Shown: one piece after another, positions 1 through 6,882 of the stretch | Position numbering within the stretch: the stretch's first letter is position 1 | Layout: each line of letters begins with the position of its first letter | From: Spongiibacteraceae bacterium UBA5047 | GTDB lineage: Bacteria > Pseudomonadota > Gammaproteobacteria > Pseudomonadales > Spongiibacteraceae | Assembly: GCA_002415025.1 (NCBI GenBank) | Contig: DIBR01000044.1 | Span: 1-13,231, forward strand | Direction of reading: 5' to 3' | Length of the DNA stretch: 13,231 nucleotides | Notes under the pieces: model-generated | Told to the model about the DNA's origin: nothing | What the model saw: only the letters and a program-made list of their open reading frames with translations | Database searches by the model: none | Program-made: the position numbers and the translations under genes

Positions 1-822
1 ATGAAACGAATCAGTTTTGAATTCTTCCCGCCGAAAACCGATGTCGGTCGGGAAAAACTGAAATCCGTCCGCGCCGAGCTGAATGCCCTCGGCCCGGAAT
101 TTTTCTCAGTGACCTACGGTGCCGGCGGCTCTACCCGCGACAACACCAAAAACATCGTTCTGGCCATGAAGCAGGAGGGTCTGTCCGTCGCGCCACACCT
201 GTCCTTTGGTGGCGACGATGAAGCCTCTATGCTCGAACTGATCAACAGCTACAAAGACGCTGGCATCGACCGCATTGTCAGCCTGCGCGGCGACCTGCCG
301 TCCGGTATGGGCGCAACACGTCTGGTTTACGCGAAAGAGCTGGTGGAATTTATTCGCAAACACACCGGCGATCATTTTCATTTAGAAGTCGCGGCTTATC
401 CGGAAATACACCCGGATGCAAAATCCTATCAGGCTGATATCGACTTCCTGAAAGCCAAGCTGGATGCCGGTGCGAACAGCGCGATCACCCAGTATTTTTA
501 CAGTATCGATGCCTGGCACTTCTTTATGGAACACTGCCAGAAAGCGGGCATCGACAAGCCGATCTACCCCGGCATTATGCCCATCACCAACTTCAGCAAT
601 CTGGCGCGCTTTTCCCGCAACTGCGGCGCAGAATTGCCTCGCTGGATGACACAGAAGTTTGAAAGTTATGAAGAAGGTAGCGAAGACGCCCAGCAATTCG
701 GTATAGAAGTCGTCACTCGCCTCTGCGAGCAACTACTGGCTGCAGGCGCGCCTGGCATACACTTCTACACGATGAACGGTGTTGAGCCTGTGAAAAGCAT
801 CTGGAAGAACCTCAAGCTGTAA
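1..822 (+). CDS. metF: 5,10-methylenetetrahydrofolate reductase
   Basis: This cytosolic FAD enzyme reduces 5,10-methylene-THF to 5-methyl-THF, the methyl donor for methionine synthase. The 273-residue protein is a single TIM-barrel of the short bacterial MetF form. It begins almost directly at the FEFFPPKT motif, whose Glu7 matches the catalytic Glu28 of E. coli MetF. Other family blocks are FFSVTYGAGG (about 34-43), the LRGDLP loop with Asp98 (FAD/folate contact), VAAYPEIHP (about 130-138) and the FYTMN block near the C-terminus. E. coli MetF is about 20 residues longer at the N-terminus. Here the ATG is the first base of the window, so neither its ribosome binding site nor any upstream partner can be judged. 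The gene converges on the transporter gene downstream, with a strong hairpin in the 49-base gap. Confidence 0.96.
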   Translation: MKRISFEFFPPKTDVGREKLKSVRAELNALGPEFFSVTYGAGGSTRDNTKNIVLAMKQEGLSVAPHLSFGGDDEASMLELINSYKDAGIDRIVSLRGDLPSGMGATRLVYAKELVEFIRKHTGDHFHLEVAAYPEIHPDAKSYQADIDFLKAKLDAGANSAITQYFYSIDAWHFFMEHCQKAGIDKPIYPGIMPITNFSNLARFSRNCGAELPRWMTQKFESYEEGSEDAQQFGIEVVTRLCEQLLAAGAPGIHFYTMNGVEPVKSIWKNLKL

Positions 823-829
823 TAGCCTG

Positions 830-869
830 GAAGCCCGGGGTCAGAGTAACGACTCTGACCCCAGGCTTC
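830..869. terminator. Long intergenic hairpin between convergent genes
   Basis: An inverted repeat has arms at 830-847 and 852-869: 18 pairs with a single C/A mismatch (836/863) around a 4-base loop. It almost fills the gap between the metF stop (820-822) and the stop of the convergent transporter gene (872-874). The placement fits a bidirectional transcription stop or mRNA 3' stabiliser. There is no T-run on either strand, so it is not a textbook intrinsic terminator. The core GGGGTCAGAGT reads like a dispersed REP-type repeat rather than unique sequence. That last point comes from memory of similar sequences, not from a search. Confidence 0.55.
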
Positions 870-871
870 AT

Positions 872-1840
872 CTACAGCCAGCGCTTGCGCCGGAATAGAA
901 TCACCTCGCCCACCACAACAAGAACGCAAATCCCGCACACCAGCCAGAAGGCGATACTCTCTTCGGCGCCGGGCATACCGCCAACGTTGATACCGAGCAA
1001 TCCGGTAAAAAACCCGAGCGGCAAAAATATCGCCGCCACAATCGACAGCACATACATGCGCTTGTTGAATTCTTCCGACAACTGATTAACCAGCTCTTCC
1101 TGCGTTACGGCGGCACGCTCGCGCACGCTGTCGAGCACATCGATATACAGCATCATCCGGTCTGAGGTTTCGCGCATACGCAGACGCTGGAAGTCGTCAA
1201 ACCACTTCGGCGCCTCCAGCTGGATGCGATTCAAGGCCTCGCGCTGCGGCGACATATAGCGGCGCAGGGCAATAAGCTGTCGGCGCAATCCCGATAACTC
1301 GTTACGCATGGTCTGGCGATTCATGGTAAGAACCGCGTCTTCCAGATCGGCGACATCGTCTTCGGCCTGTTCTATCGCATCCTGCATACGCACGGTCAGG
1401 CGAGAAGAGAGCAGGCTGATAAATTCCGCTGCGTTCGCAGGTCCGTGGCCACTTCTGATAACCCCAATGATATCGTCGACGGATAACAAACGGCGGCGAC
1501 GGGTGGAAATAATACGCTTGTTATCCGTCCACAAACGAATAGAAACCATATCTTCCGGATCAGCGCCGGGGTTCAGATTGACGCCGCGCAAGGCAATTAA
1601 TAGCGCATTACCGGCCGCCATCGCACGCGGTCGGGTTTCCTCGGCCAGTAGTGCCGAAACACTGACTTCATCAAGGCCGCTGCGATCAGTAATCCATTCG
1701 CGAACCTCGGGCTTGCTGTAATCGAAGTGAAGCCACAACAGCCCGTCGGATTCCTGCCAGCCATCGATCTGCTCGGCGCTCAGTTCTTTCGCGCCGCCTT
1801 CGCCGTCAAACAGCATGGCGTAGATTAATCCGTCGAGCAT
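872..1840 (-). CDS. zntB: CorA-family divalent metal transporter, ZntB-like
   Basis: This is an inner-membrane transporter of the CorA superfamily, which forms homopentameric channels for divalent cations. The 322-residue protein has a long soluble N-terminal part with a helical, coiled-coil-prone stretch (about 150-250, rich in Glu, Arg and Leu). Two C-terminal membrane segments follow, about 262-282 and 293-315. The pore signature after the first segment is Gly283-Ile284-Asn285. Classic CorA magnesium channels have GMN, while ZntB zinc transporters have GIN, so zinc or another transition metal is the better guess. The C-terminus is the positively charged FRRKRWL typical of the family. The ATG at 1838-1840 has a GGGAG ribosome binding site about nine bases upstream. 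It is a single-gene unit convergent with metF. Substrate is inferred from the GIN motif only. Confidence 0.85.
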   Translation of the reverse strand: MLDGLIYAMLFDGEGGAKELSAEQIDGWQESDGLLWLHFDYSKPEVREWITDRSGLDEVSVSALLAEETRPRAMAAGNALLIALRGVNLNPGADPEDMVSIRLWTDNKRIISTRRRRLLSVDDIIGVIRSGHGPANAAEFISLLSSRLTVRMQDAIEQAEDDVADLEDAVLTMNRQTMRNELSGLRRQLIALRRYMSPQREALNRIQLEAPKWFDDFQRLRMRETSDRMMLYIDVLDSVRERAAVTQEELVNQLSEEFNKRMYVLSIVAAIFLPLGFFTGLLGINVGGMPGAEESIAFWLVCGICVLVVVGEVILFRRKRWL

Positions 1841-1862
1841 ATTGCGACTCTCCCTTCAAAGG

Positions 1863-1919
1863 TTCGCCTGCAAGGCAGGCTCCTACACATCGGCTGTGGG
1901 AGCCTGCCTTGCAGGCGAA
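1863..1919. repeat. REPIN-like inverted pair of GGAG-type REP sequences
   Basis: Two copies of a REP-like sequence face each other: arms at 1863-1883 and 1899-1919 are perfect 21-base reverse complements. Pairing continues inward to 1887/1895 with one G-T wobble, leaving a 7-base loop. Each arm is itself a small palindrome, CCTGC-CTT-GCAGG. The outward unit begins TGTGGGAGCCTGCCTTG, closely resembling the Pseudomonas REP pattern (GTGGGAGC, a palindrome, then GCGAA) and carrying the GGAG tetranucleotide known from REPs mobilised by RAYT transposases. It sits about 20 bases upstream of the zntB start, in its leader region. Confidence 0.8.
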
Positions 1920-2110
1920 GGTTTCTGTTCTTTTGCGAGTATAGGAAGCTACACGCAGCGACAAAAGGATTTATTCACCCATCGCGAGTACAATTACCCA
2001 TACTTTAAAGGCACTTTTCAATTTCAGGGCAGCACATTCGCCTGTCGCTGCCTAAAATGCCGCCTTCACTTCGACATCCCAACCCATCACCACTGGCAAG
2101 GTATCACAGT

Positions 2111-2986
2111 ATGAAAATCGGCATCTGCATCCCCTACATGAAACGCGGCATTACCCGAAAAACCCTGCTGGACTGGTGCCGAGTGATTGATGAGGGCCCC
2201 TTTGACAGCCTGTCCTGCGGCGAACGCATCACCGGCTACACCTATGAAATGCGCGCCTTTCTTGCCGCCGCCGCTGCCGTAACCAAGCGCGTTCGCATTA
2301 TCCCCTCATTGTACGTTCTGCCCATGCACAACGCCGTGTGGGCCGCGAAAGAGATCGCCACACTGGATGTAATCTCCGAAGGCCGGGTCACCGTGACTGT
2401 CGGTGTCGGTGGTCGCGAAGACGATTACCGGGCGGTCGGCGCATCGTTCAAAAACCGCTTTCAGCGCATGGACGACCAGATTGCGGAAATGAAGCGAATC
2501 TGGGCTGGCGAGCCACCCTTTGAAGGTGCCGACATCGTCGGGCCAGACCCGGTTCAGGCCGGTGGCCCGCCCATTCTCGCCGGCGCAATGGGCCCCAAGA
2601 GCATCAACCGCGTTGCACAGTGGGCAGACGGCCTCTACGGCTTTGCGATGGACGGCAACCCCGACCTGATCAAGCATTTCTTTGATTCCGCAACCCAGGC
2701 CTGGCAAGACGCCGGACGCAGCACCAAGCCTTACCACATGGGCGGCTTCTGGTATTCGCTGGCCGATGGCGCAGAAAATGCCCTGCAGGATTACGTGTTC
2801 GACTACCTGAAAATATTTGGCGAAAACGAAGCGCGTTCGGTGGCCAAAACCATGAAGATGCACACCCCCGAGGCCATTGTTGAAGGCATCAGGGCCATTG
2901 AAGCATTGGGAGCTGAAGAAATTCAGCTGGTACCCGCCACCGCCGATATCAAGGAAGTGGAACGGCTGGCCAAGCTGCTGAGCTAG
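2111..2986 (+). CDS. LLM-class (luciferase-like) flavin-dependent oxidoreductase
   Basis: The protein is predicted to be a TIM-barrel oxidoreductase of the bacterial luciferase-like superfamily, using FMN or F420. The substrate is unknown. It is 291 residues long. Family features are the N-terminal strand MKIGICIPY, the SCGERITGY block (about 36-44), the first-barrel core ending in NAVWAAKEIATLDVISEGR (about 76-94), the glycine-rich VTVGVGGREDDYRAVG (about 97-112), and the GGPPILAGAMGPKSINRVAQWADG block (about 153-176). An upstream in-frame ATG at 2057 would add 18 unrelated residues. The ATG at 2111 is preferred because the family fold starts there and AAGG lies nine bases upstream. mutM begins four bases after its stop, so the two are probably co-transcribed, although they have no known functional link. 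Confidence 0.88.
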   Translation: MKIGICIPYMKRGITRKTLLDWCRVIDEGPFDSLSCGERITGYTYEMRAFLAAAAAVTKRVRIIPSLYVLPMHNAVWAAKEIATLDVISEGRVTVTVGVGGREDDYRAVGASFKNRFQRMDDQIAEMKRIWAGEPPFEGADIVGPDPVQAGGPPILAGAMGPKSINRVAQWADGLYGFAMDGNPDLIKHFFDSATQAWQDAGRSTKPYHMGGFWYSLADGAENALQDYVFDYLKIFGENEARSVAKTMKMHTPEAIVEGIRAIEALGAEEIQLVPATADIKEVERLAKLLS

Positions 2987-2990
2987 ACCC

Positions 2991-3809
2991 ATGCCCGAGT
3001 TGCCCGAAGTCGAAACGGTTCGCCGTGGTATTGAAGGCCCGCTGGTAGGCCAGCGCATTGTTAAAACCACCGTGCGCGATGGTCGCTTGCGTTGGCCGGT
3101 CGACTCGCAGCTGCCCGCATTGCTGGCCAATGCGACCGTGATTGCAGTGCGGCGCCGGGCAAAATATCTATTGATAGAAACTGATCGCGGACACCTGATG
3201 GTGCATCTGGGCATGTCCGGGCGCCTCTATTTTGTCGACGCCGCGACAGCGGTGGCCAAGCACGACCATATCGACTGGCTGTTAAGCGACAGGAAAATAC
3301 TGCGCTACACCGACCCGCGTCGCTTCGGCTCGGTGCACTGGCTCGCCGGAGCCGAAGCCAGGCACAGCCTGCTGGATAACCTTGGGCCAGAACCTCTATC
3401 GGCAGAATTTGATGGCGACTACCTGTTCCGCCGCTCACGCAAACGCTCTGCCGCCGTCAAAACCTACATCATGGACGGACGCATTGTTGTCGGCGTGGGC
3501 AATATCTACGCAAACGAGGCGCTATTTCGGGCCGGCATTCGCCCCACCTCCGCTGCCGGCAGCATTTCCCGCGCTCGCTACGTGAAACTGGCAACCTGCA
3601 TTCAGACCGTGCTCGGCGAAGCCATCGCCCAAGGCGGCACAACCCTCAAGGATTTTCTGGGTGGCGACGGCAAGCCCGGTTACTTCAAACAGGAACTCGC
3701 GGTCTACGGGCGCGGCGGCCTGCCCTGCCCTGGCTGTCAAGCCACTCTCCTGGAATTGCGTCTTGGCCAGCGGGCTACCGTTTTTTGCAAACGCTGCCAG
3801 CGCCCCTGA
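2991..3809 (+). CDS. mutM: Formamidopyrimidine-DNA glycosylase (Fpg/MutM)
   Basis: This base-excision-repair enzyme removes 8-oxoguanine and formamidopyrimidines from DNA and cuts the abasic site by beta/delta elimination. The 272-residue length is normal. After Met removal the N-terminal PELPEVETV supplies the catalytic proline (Schiff base) and glutamate. Lys58 in RRRAKYLLIE matches the conserved Lys57 of E. coli. The helix-two-turn-helix segment contains GVGNIYANEALF (about 167-178). The C-terminal zinc finger uses Cys246, Cys249, Cys266 and Cys269, with a conserved Arg (RATVFC, 261) in the hairpin. Nothing appears missing. The start codon follows the preceding oxidoreductase stop by four bases, and coaD lies 83 bases downstream. 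Confidence 0.98.
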   Translation: MPELPEVETVRRGIEGPLVGQRIVKTTVRDGRLRWPVDSQLPALLANATVIAVRRRAKYLLIETDRGHLMVHLGMSGRLYFVDAATAVAKHDHIDWLLSDRKILRYTDPRRFGSVHWLAGAEARHSLLDNLGPEPLSAEFDGDYLFRRSRKRSAAVKTYIMDGRIVVGVGNIYANEALFRAGIRPTSAAGSISRARYVKLATCIQTVLGEAIAQGGTTLKDFLGGDGKPGYFKQELAVYGRGGLPCPGCQATLLELRLGQRATVFCKRCQRP

Positions 3810-3892
3810 TACCAGGGCACTGCGGTACAGTCTCCTGCCCCATCGTGCTACCATGCTTGCCCACAAAGACAGAAAGCAGTGCAGCAGAGAAT

Positions 3893-4375
3893 ATGGCGGC
3901 TATTATTTATCCCGGCACCTTTGACCCCATCACCCACGGCCACGTTGATCTGGTGGAACGCGCCAGCAGACTATTCGATCGGGTTTATATCGCCGTTGCC
4001 CAAAGTGACAAAAAAATGCCCCTGTTCAATCTTGAAGAGCGCATAGACCTCTGCAAGAAATGCTTCGACGGTATTGGCGGCATTGAATACGTCAGCTTCT
4101 CGGGCCTCACTATCGATTTGGCCAAGCGCCTCGAATGCTACACCTTTCTGCGCGGCGTGCGCGCAGTGGCAGACTACGAGTACGAGCTGCAACTGGCTCG
4201 CATGAATCGCGCCATGAACCCCGAGGTGGAAACCCTGTTTTTAACACCAGGCGAAGGGCTCTCCTACGTCTCATCTTCCCTGCTGCGCGAAGTGGCCTCC
4301 ATGGGAGGCGATGTCTCCCGCTTTGTGCCGCCCCATGTGCTCGACGCCCTGAACGGGAAGTTCGGGAAAGGTTAA
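3893..4375 (+). CDS. coaD: Phosphopantetheine adenylyltransferase
   Basis: CoaD transfers AMP from ATP to 4'-phosphopantetheine, the penultimate step of coenzyme A synthesis, in the cytosol. The 160-residue protein is a nucleotidyltransferase of the HIGH superfamily. It starts AAIIYPGTFDPITHGHVDLV, with the TxGH ATP-binding motif near residues 15-18. FLRGVRAVADYEYELQLARMN (about 86-106) is the pantetheine/ATP-binding block. YVSSSLLREVA near 125 is the family ISSTxxR-type motif. The open frame extends to 3785, but the ATG at 3893 gives the usual family length (E. coli 159 residues) and has a weak AGAG ribosome binding site. Six bases separate its stop from the ferredoxin gene. Confidence 0.97.
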   Translation: MAAIIYPGTFDPITHGHVDLVERASRLFDRVYIAVAQSDKKMPLFNLEERIDLCKKCFDGIGGIEYVSFSGLTIDLAKRLECYTFLRGVRAVADYEYELQLARMNRAMNPEVETLFLTPGEGLSYVSSSLLREVASMGGDVSRFVPPHVLDALNGKFGKG

Positions 4376-4381
4376 GTCGCC

Positions 4382-4633
4382 GTGGCGCTGCTGATAACGG
4401 ACGAATGCATCAATTGTGATGTTTGCGAGCCAGTGTGTCCGAACAATGCCATTTACCAGGGCGAAGAAATCTACGAAATTGACCCGGATTTTTGCACCGA
4501 ATGTGTCGGCCATTTCGACGAACCCCAATGCCAGACCGTATGCCCGGTCGACTGTATTCCCCTTGACCCGGATCACCTGGAGACTCGCGAAGAACTAAAC
4601 TCGAAGTATTTACGTATCCAAGAACTGGTGTAA
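4382..4633 (+). CDS. yfhL: YfhL-type 2[4Fe-4S] ferredoxin (GTG start)
   Basis: This small cytosolic electron carrier has two [4Fe-4S] clusters. In its 83 residues the first ligand set is Cys9, Cys12, Cys15 and Cys19, followed by Pro. The second is Cys38, Cys41, Cys50 and Cys54, also followed by Pro. The eight-residue spacing between Cys41 and Cys50, plus a C-terminal extension, is the hallmark of the YfhL/Allochromatium-type ferredoxins (Fdx1 in Pseudomonas). An extra Cys58 is present. The start codon is GTG at 4382; AAAGG inside the end of coaD serves as ribosome binding site, suggesting translation coupled to coaD. The coaD-ferredoxin pairing is common in Pseudomonas relatives. The physiological partner is not known from this sequence. 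Confidence 0.95.
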   Translation: MALLITDECINCDVCEPVCPNNAIYQGEEIYEIDPDFCTECVGHFDEPQCQTVCPVDCIPLDPDHLETREELNSKYLRIQELV

Positions 4634-4662
4634 CTCTTCACAAACACGCAGGAGCCTGCGGT

Positions 4663-6417
4663 ATGCGAAAACTGCTGTTACCATCACTGTGCCTGCTCGC
4701 ATTGTGCAGCCTCACAATCAATCAACATCAACCCGTCGCGGCCCCCGTTAACGCAGATATCATTCCCGAGGCCGCATCCGGTCTTGGCAGCATCAAGCAC
4801 GCGGTCAGCACCAAAAACATGGCGGTCACCGCCAACCCCCACGCCACCGACGCCGCCCAGAAAATACTGTCCTGGGGAGGCACCGCAGTTGATGCCGCGG
4901 TCGCAGCACAACTTGTCCTGGGCCTGGTAGAGCCGCAGTCATCCGGCATCGGCGGCGGCGCTTTTGTATTGCACTGGAACAACGAAACCAAACAGCTCAG
5001 CAGTTGGGACGGCCGGGAAACGGCTCCTGCGGCGCTCGATAGCCGGCATTTTATGCAGGGCGACAAAGCCATGGGTTTCTTTGACGCGGTGATTGGCGGT
5101 CACTCAGTGGGTACCCCCGGCGTTATCGCCTTACTCGAAGCCTTGCATGCCAAGCACGGCAAGCTCCCCTGGACCAGTGTTTTCCGGCCCGCCATCAGCC
5201 TGGCAAGAACCGGCTTTACCATTTCACCGCGCCTGCATGAATTGCTGGTAAAGATGCCTAAAGTCGCCGTTAACCCGGAGATTAGTGCCTACTTTTTTGA
5301 AGCCGACGGTAAAACGCCCAAGGCAGTGGGCACCCTGCTGAAAAACCCGGCTTACGCCGATACCCTTGAGCGCATTGCCAAAAAAGGCGCAGAGGAATTT
5401 TACAGCGGACGCATTGCCAAAAATATTGTCAGCGCCGTAGAGGATGACCCAAATCGCCCTGGCAAGCTGCGCCTGTCAGACTTGAAACAATACAGTGCCA
5501 AACAGCGCGAACCGGTGTGCGGTGCGTTTCGCCAATACCGCGTCTGCGGTATGGGGCCGCCGTCATCCGGCGGCATTGCGGTTGCGGCATTACTCGGCAC
5601 CCTGCAGCATGTCGCCAGCGCGAAAACGCCGGCAGCCGATCAAACCCACCTCTTTGCCGAAGCATCGCGTCTGGCCTTTGCTGATCGCAACCACTTTATT
5701 GGCGACCCCGACTTTGTCCAGGTTCCCACCGCGGGGCTGGTCGATGAGGGTTACCTACGCCAGCGCAGCTCATTAATCAAAACAGGCTCCAGCATGCGCA
5801 AAGCGCCGTTCGGTCAACCTCCGGGCAGCAAGGGGCTGGGCTATATCAGCGCACGTTCGCCGGAGTTGCCCTCGACCAGCCACTTTTCCATTGTTGATGA
5901 GTACGGCAATATCGTGAGCATGACCACCAGTATTGAAACCGCTTTTGGCTCACGCATTATGGTTGGTGGTTTTCTGCTCAACAACCAGCTCACAGACTTT
6001 TCATTTCTTCCTGAGGGTGACAACGGCCTGGTTGCCAACCGCGTGCAGGGTGGTAAGCGCCCGCGCTCGTCAATGTCGCCCACCATTGTCTTTGAGGGCG
6101 ATCAGCCCCGGCTGGTCATCGGCTCGCCCGGCGGTTCACGCATTATTGATTATGTTGCCCGCAGTATCTGGGACATACTGGAAAACGGTGTGCCCGTTGC
6201 CCAGGCCATCGCCGCGCCTCATATTATTCATATGGGGCGACAACTGGAACTGGAAGAAGGACGAGCCCGGCCGGAGCTGATCAAGCATCTGGAATCACTG
6301 GGCCACAAGGTTGCGGTGAAACCGCAAACCTCGGGGCTACACGCCATCTGGATTAGTGATCAGTTTCTTGAGGGCGGTGCCGATCCGCGGCGCGAAGGCA
6401 CCATCAAAGGGGAGTGA
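4663..6417 (+). CDS. ggt: Gamma-glutamyltransferase (periplasmic, self-processing)
   Basis: This enzyme hydrolyses or transfers the gamma-glutamyl group of glutathione and related amides, and is normally exported and cut into large and small subunits. The 584 residues start with a Sec-type signal peptide (basic MRK, hydrophobic 4-19). GGTAVDAAVAAQLVLGLVEP (about 71-90) and the GIGGG loop follow, then DGRETAP with the substrate-binding Arg. The predicted autoprocessing nucleophile is Thr405 in STSHFSIVD, giving a small subunit of about 180 residues. Downstream are NNQLTDFS, RPRSSMSPT and GSPGGSRII, the other substrate-binding blocks. The stretch between NNQ and SSM is about five residues shorter than in E. 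coli, where it forms the lid loop. An AGGAG site lies eight bases before the ATG. It is the last gene of the mutM-coaD-ferredoxin run. Confidence 0.95.
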   Translation: MRKLLLPSLCLLALCSLTINQHQPVAAPVNADIIPEAASGLGSIKHAVSTKNMAVTANPHATDAAQKILSWGGTAVDAAVAAQLVLGLVEPQSSGIGGGAFVLHWNNETKQLSSWDGRETAPAALDSRHFMQGDKAMGFFDAVIGGHSVGTPGVIALLEALHAKHGKLPWTSVFRPAISLARTGFTISPRLHELLVKMPKVAVNPEISAYFFEADGKTPKAVGTLLKNPAYADTLERIAKKGAEEFYSGRIAKNIVSAVEDDPNRPGKLRLSDLKQYSAKQREPVCGAFRQYRVCGMGPPSSGGIAVAALLGTLQHVASAKTPAADQTHLFAEASRLAFADRNHFIGDPDFVQVPTAGLVDEGYLRQRSSLIKTGSSMRKAPFGQPPGSKGLGYISARSPELPSTSHFSIVDEYGNIVSMTTSIETAFGSRIMVGGFLLNNQLTDFSFLPEGDNGLVANRVQGGKRPRSSMSPTIVFEGDQPRLVIGSPGGSRIIDYVARSIWDILENGVPVAQAIAAPHIIHMGRQLELEEGRARPELIKHLESLGHKVAVKPQTSGLHAIWISDQFLEGGADPRREGTIKGE

Positions 6418-6428
6418 GCTCTCGCCCG

Positions 6429-6452
6429 AAAAACGCCTGATGGTGCGTTTTT
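6429..6452 (+). terminator. Terminator-like hairpin after ggt
   Basis: Eleven bases after the ggt stop, AAAAACGC (6429-6436) pairs with GCGTTTTT (6445-6452) around an 8-base loop, so the hairpin ends in five T's. Only three pairs are G-C, so it is a modest terminator and could act in both directions. A competing pairing exists: TGATGGTGC (6438-6446) is the exact complement of GCACCATCA (6398-6406) inside the last ggt codons. That could be chance. Confidence 0.5.
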
Positions 6453-6504
6453 GGACTCATCGCTTAACAAGGCCACTTGGGGCCCACACTATCCAGAGGC
6501 ACAA

Positions 6505-6536
6505 GCCCGATACGCCTGCGGCTTAATCGGGCCTAC
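6505..6536 (-). repeat. GTAG-type REP hairpin, unit 1
   Basis: Read on the minus strand this is GTAG followed by a hairpin: GCCCGAT pairs with ATCGGGC around the 14-base loop TAAGCCGCAGGCGT. The leading GTAG next to an imperfect palindrome is the signature of REP elements moved by RAYT (REP-associated tyrosine) transposases. The stem is perfect over seven pairs. Confidence 0.75.
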
Positions 6537-6596
6537 GCGCATCGGCGAAGGGCTGGCTCATCGCTTAGCAAGGCCCCACACTATCCAGAGGCACCG

Positions 6597-6626
6597 GTAG
6601 GCCTGAATAAGCGCAGCGTTTCAGGC
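6597..6626 (+). repeat. GTAG-type REP hairpin in opposite orientation, unit 2 only
   Basis: On the plus strand GTAG (6597-6600) precedes GCCTGAA (6601-6607) paired with TTCAGGC (6620-6626) around TAAGCGCAGCGT. The stem bases differ from those of the minus-strand REPs in this array but still pair, and the loop is nearly the same. It lies only in unit 2, inside an extra 34 bases flanked by GGCAC on both sides. With the degenerate minus-strand REP right after it, it forms an inverted pair. Confidence 0.75.
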
Positions 6627-6630
6627 ACAA

Positions 6631-6651
6631 GCCCGGCTTAATTGTACCAAC
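6631..6651 (-). repeat. Decayed REP remnant, unit 2
   Basis: The unit 2 counterpart of the minus-strand REP has lost about ten bases of its left half. It also carries substitutions in the right arm (TTGTACCAAC in place of TCGGGCCTAC), so no stem can form and the GTAG has become GTTG. Confidence 0.6.
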
Positions 6652-6741
6652 GTACTGTTCACGACAGGCAACGGATACCGACGAAGGGCTGGCTCATCGC
6701 TTAGCAAGGCCACTCCGGCTCCACACAATCCAGAGGCAGAA

Positions 6742-6773
6742 GCCCGATACGCCTGCGGCTTAATCGGGCCTAC
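6742..6773 (-). repeat. GTAG-type REP hairpin, unit 3
   Basis: This is identical to the unit 1 element over the 32 bases from stem to GTAG, with the same seven-pair stem and 14-base loop on the minus strand. Intact copies in units 1 and 3 alternate with damaged ones in units 2 and 4, so units 1/3 and 2/4 may form two sub-lineages. Confidence 0.75.
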
Positions 6774-6843
6774 GCGCGCAGCGGATATAGGCGAAGGACC
6801 GGCTCATCGCTTAGCTGGCCCCACACACAATCCAGAGGCACAA

Positions 6844-6875
6844 GCCCGATACGCCTGCGGCTTAATCGTGCCAAC
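6844..6875 (-). repeat. Degenerate REP, unit 4 (nearest mtnC)
   Basis: The left arm and loop match units 1 and 3, but the right arm reads ATCGTGC instead of ATCGGGC, breaking one stem pair. The tetranucleotide is GTTG instead of GTAG, as in unit 2. It lies eight bases beyond the mtnC stop codon, so it would sit in the mtnC mRNA 3' end and could still form a weak 3' stabilising hairpin. Confidence 0.6.
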
Positions 6876-6882
6876 GCACTGT

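Noticed and set aside
2057..2110. Earlier ATG for the luciferase-like oxidoreductase
   Set aside because: The 18 added residues do not look like the family. The barrel begins at the ATG at 2111, which has an AAGG site.
1842..2114. A 90-codon open frame between zntB and the oxidoreductase
   Set aside because: It reads through the REPIN and intergenic DNA, and has a Cys-rich, unfamily-like translation with no ribosome binding site.
2306..3214. A 302-codon minus-strand open frame across the oxidoreductase/mutM junction
   Set aside because: It is antisense to two clearly real genes, has no recognisable motifs, and its length is explained by the high-GC third codon positions.
4648..4659. Small palindrome GCAGGAGCCTGC enclosing the ggt ribosome binding site
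   Set aside because: The stem is four to five pairs with a 2-4 base loop, which is too small to argue for regulation without conservation.
4663..4740. GGT as a lipoprotein
   Set aside because: The only candidate Cys follows Leu-Ala-Leu, which breaks the lipobox rule for a small residue at -1. A normal Sec signal peptide is more likely.
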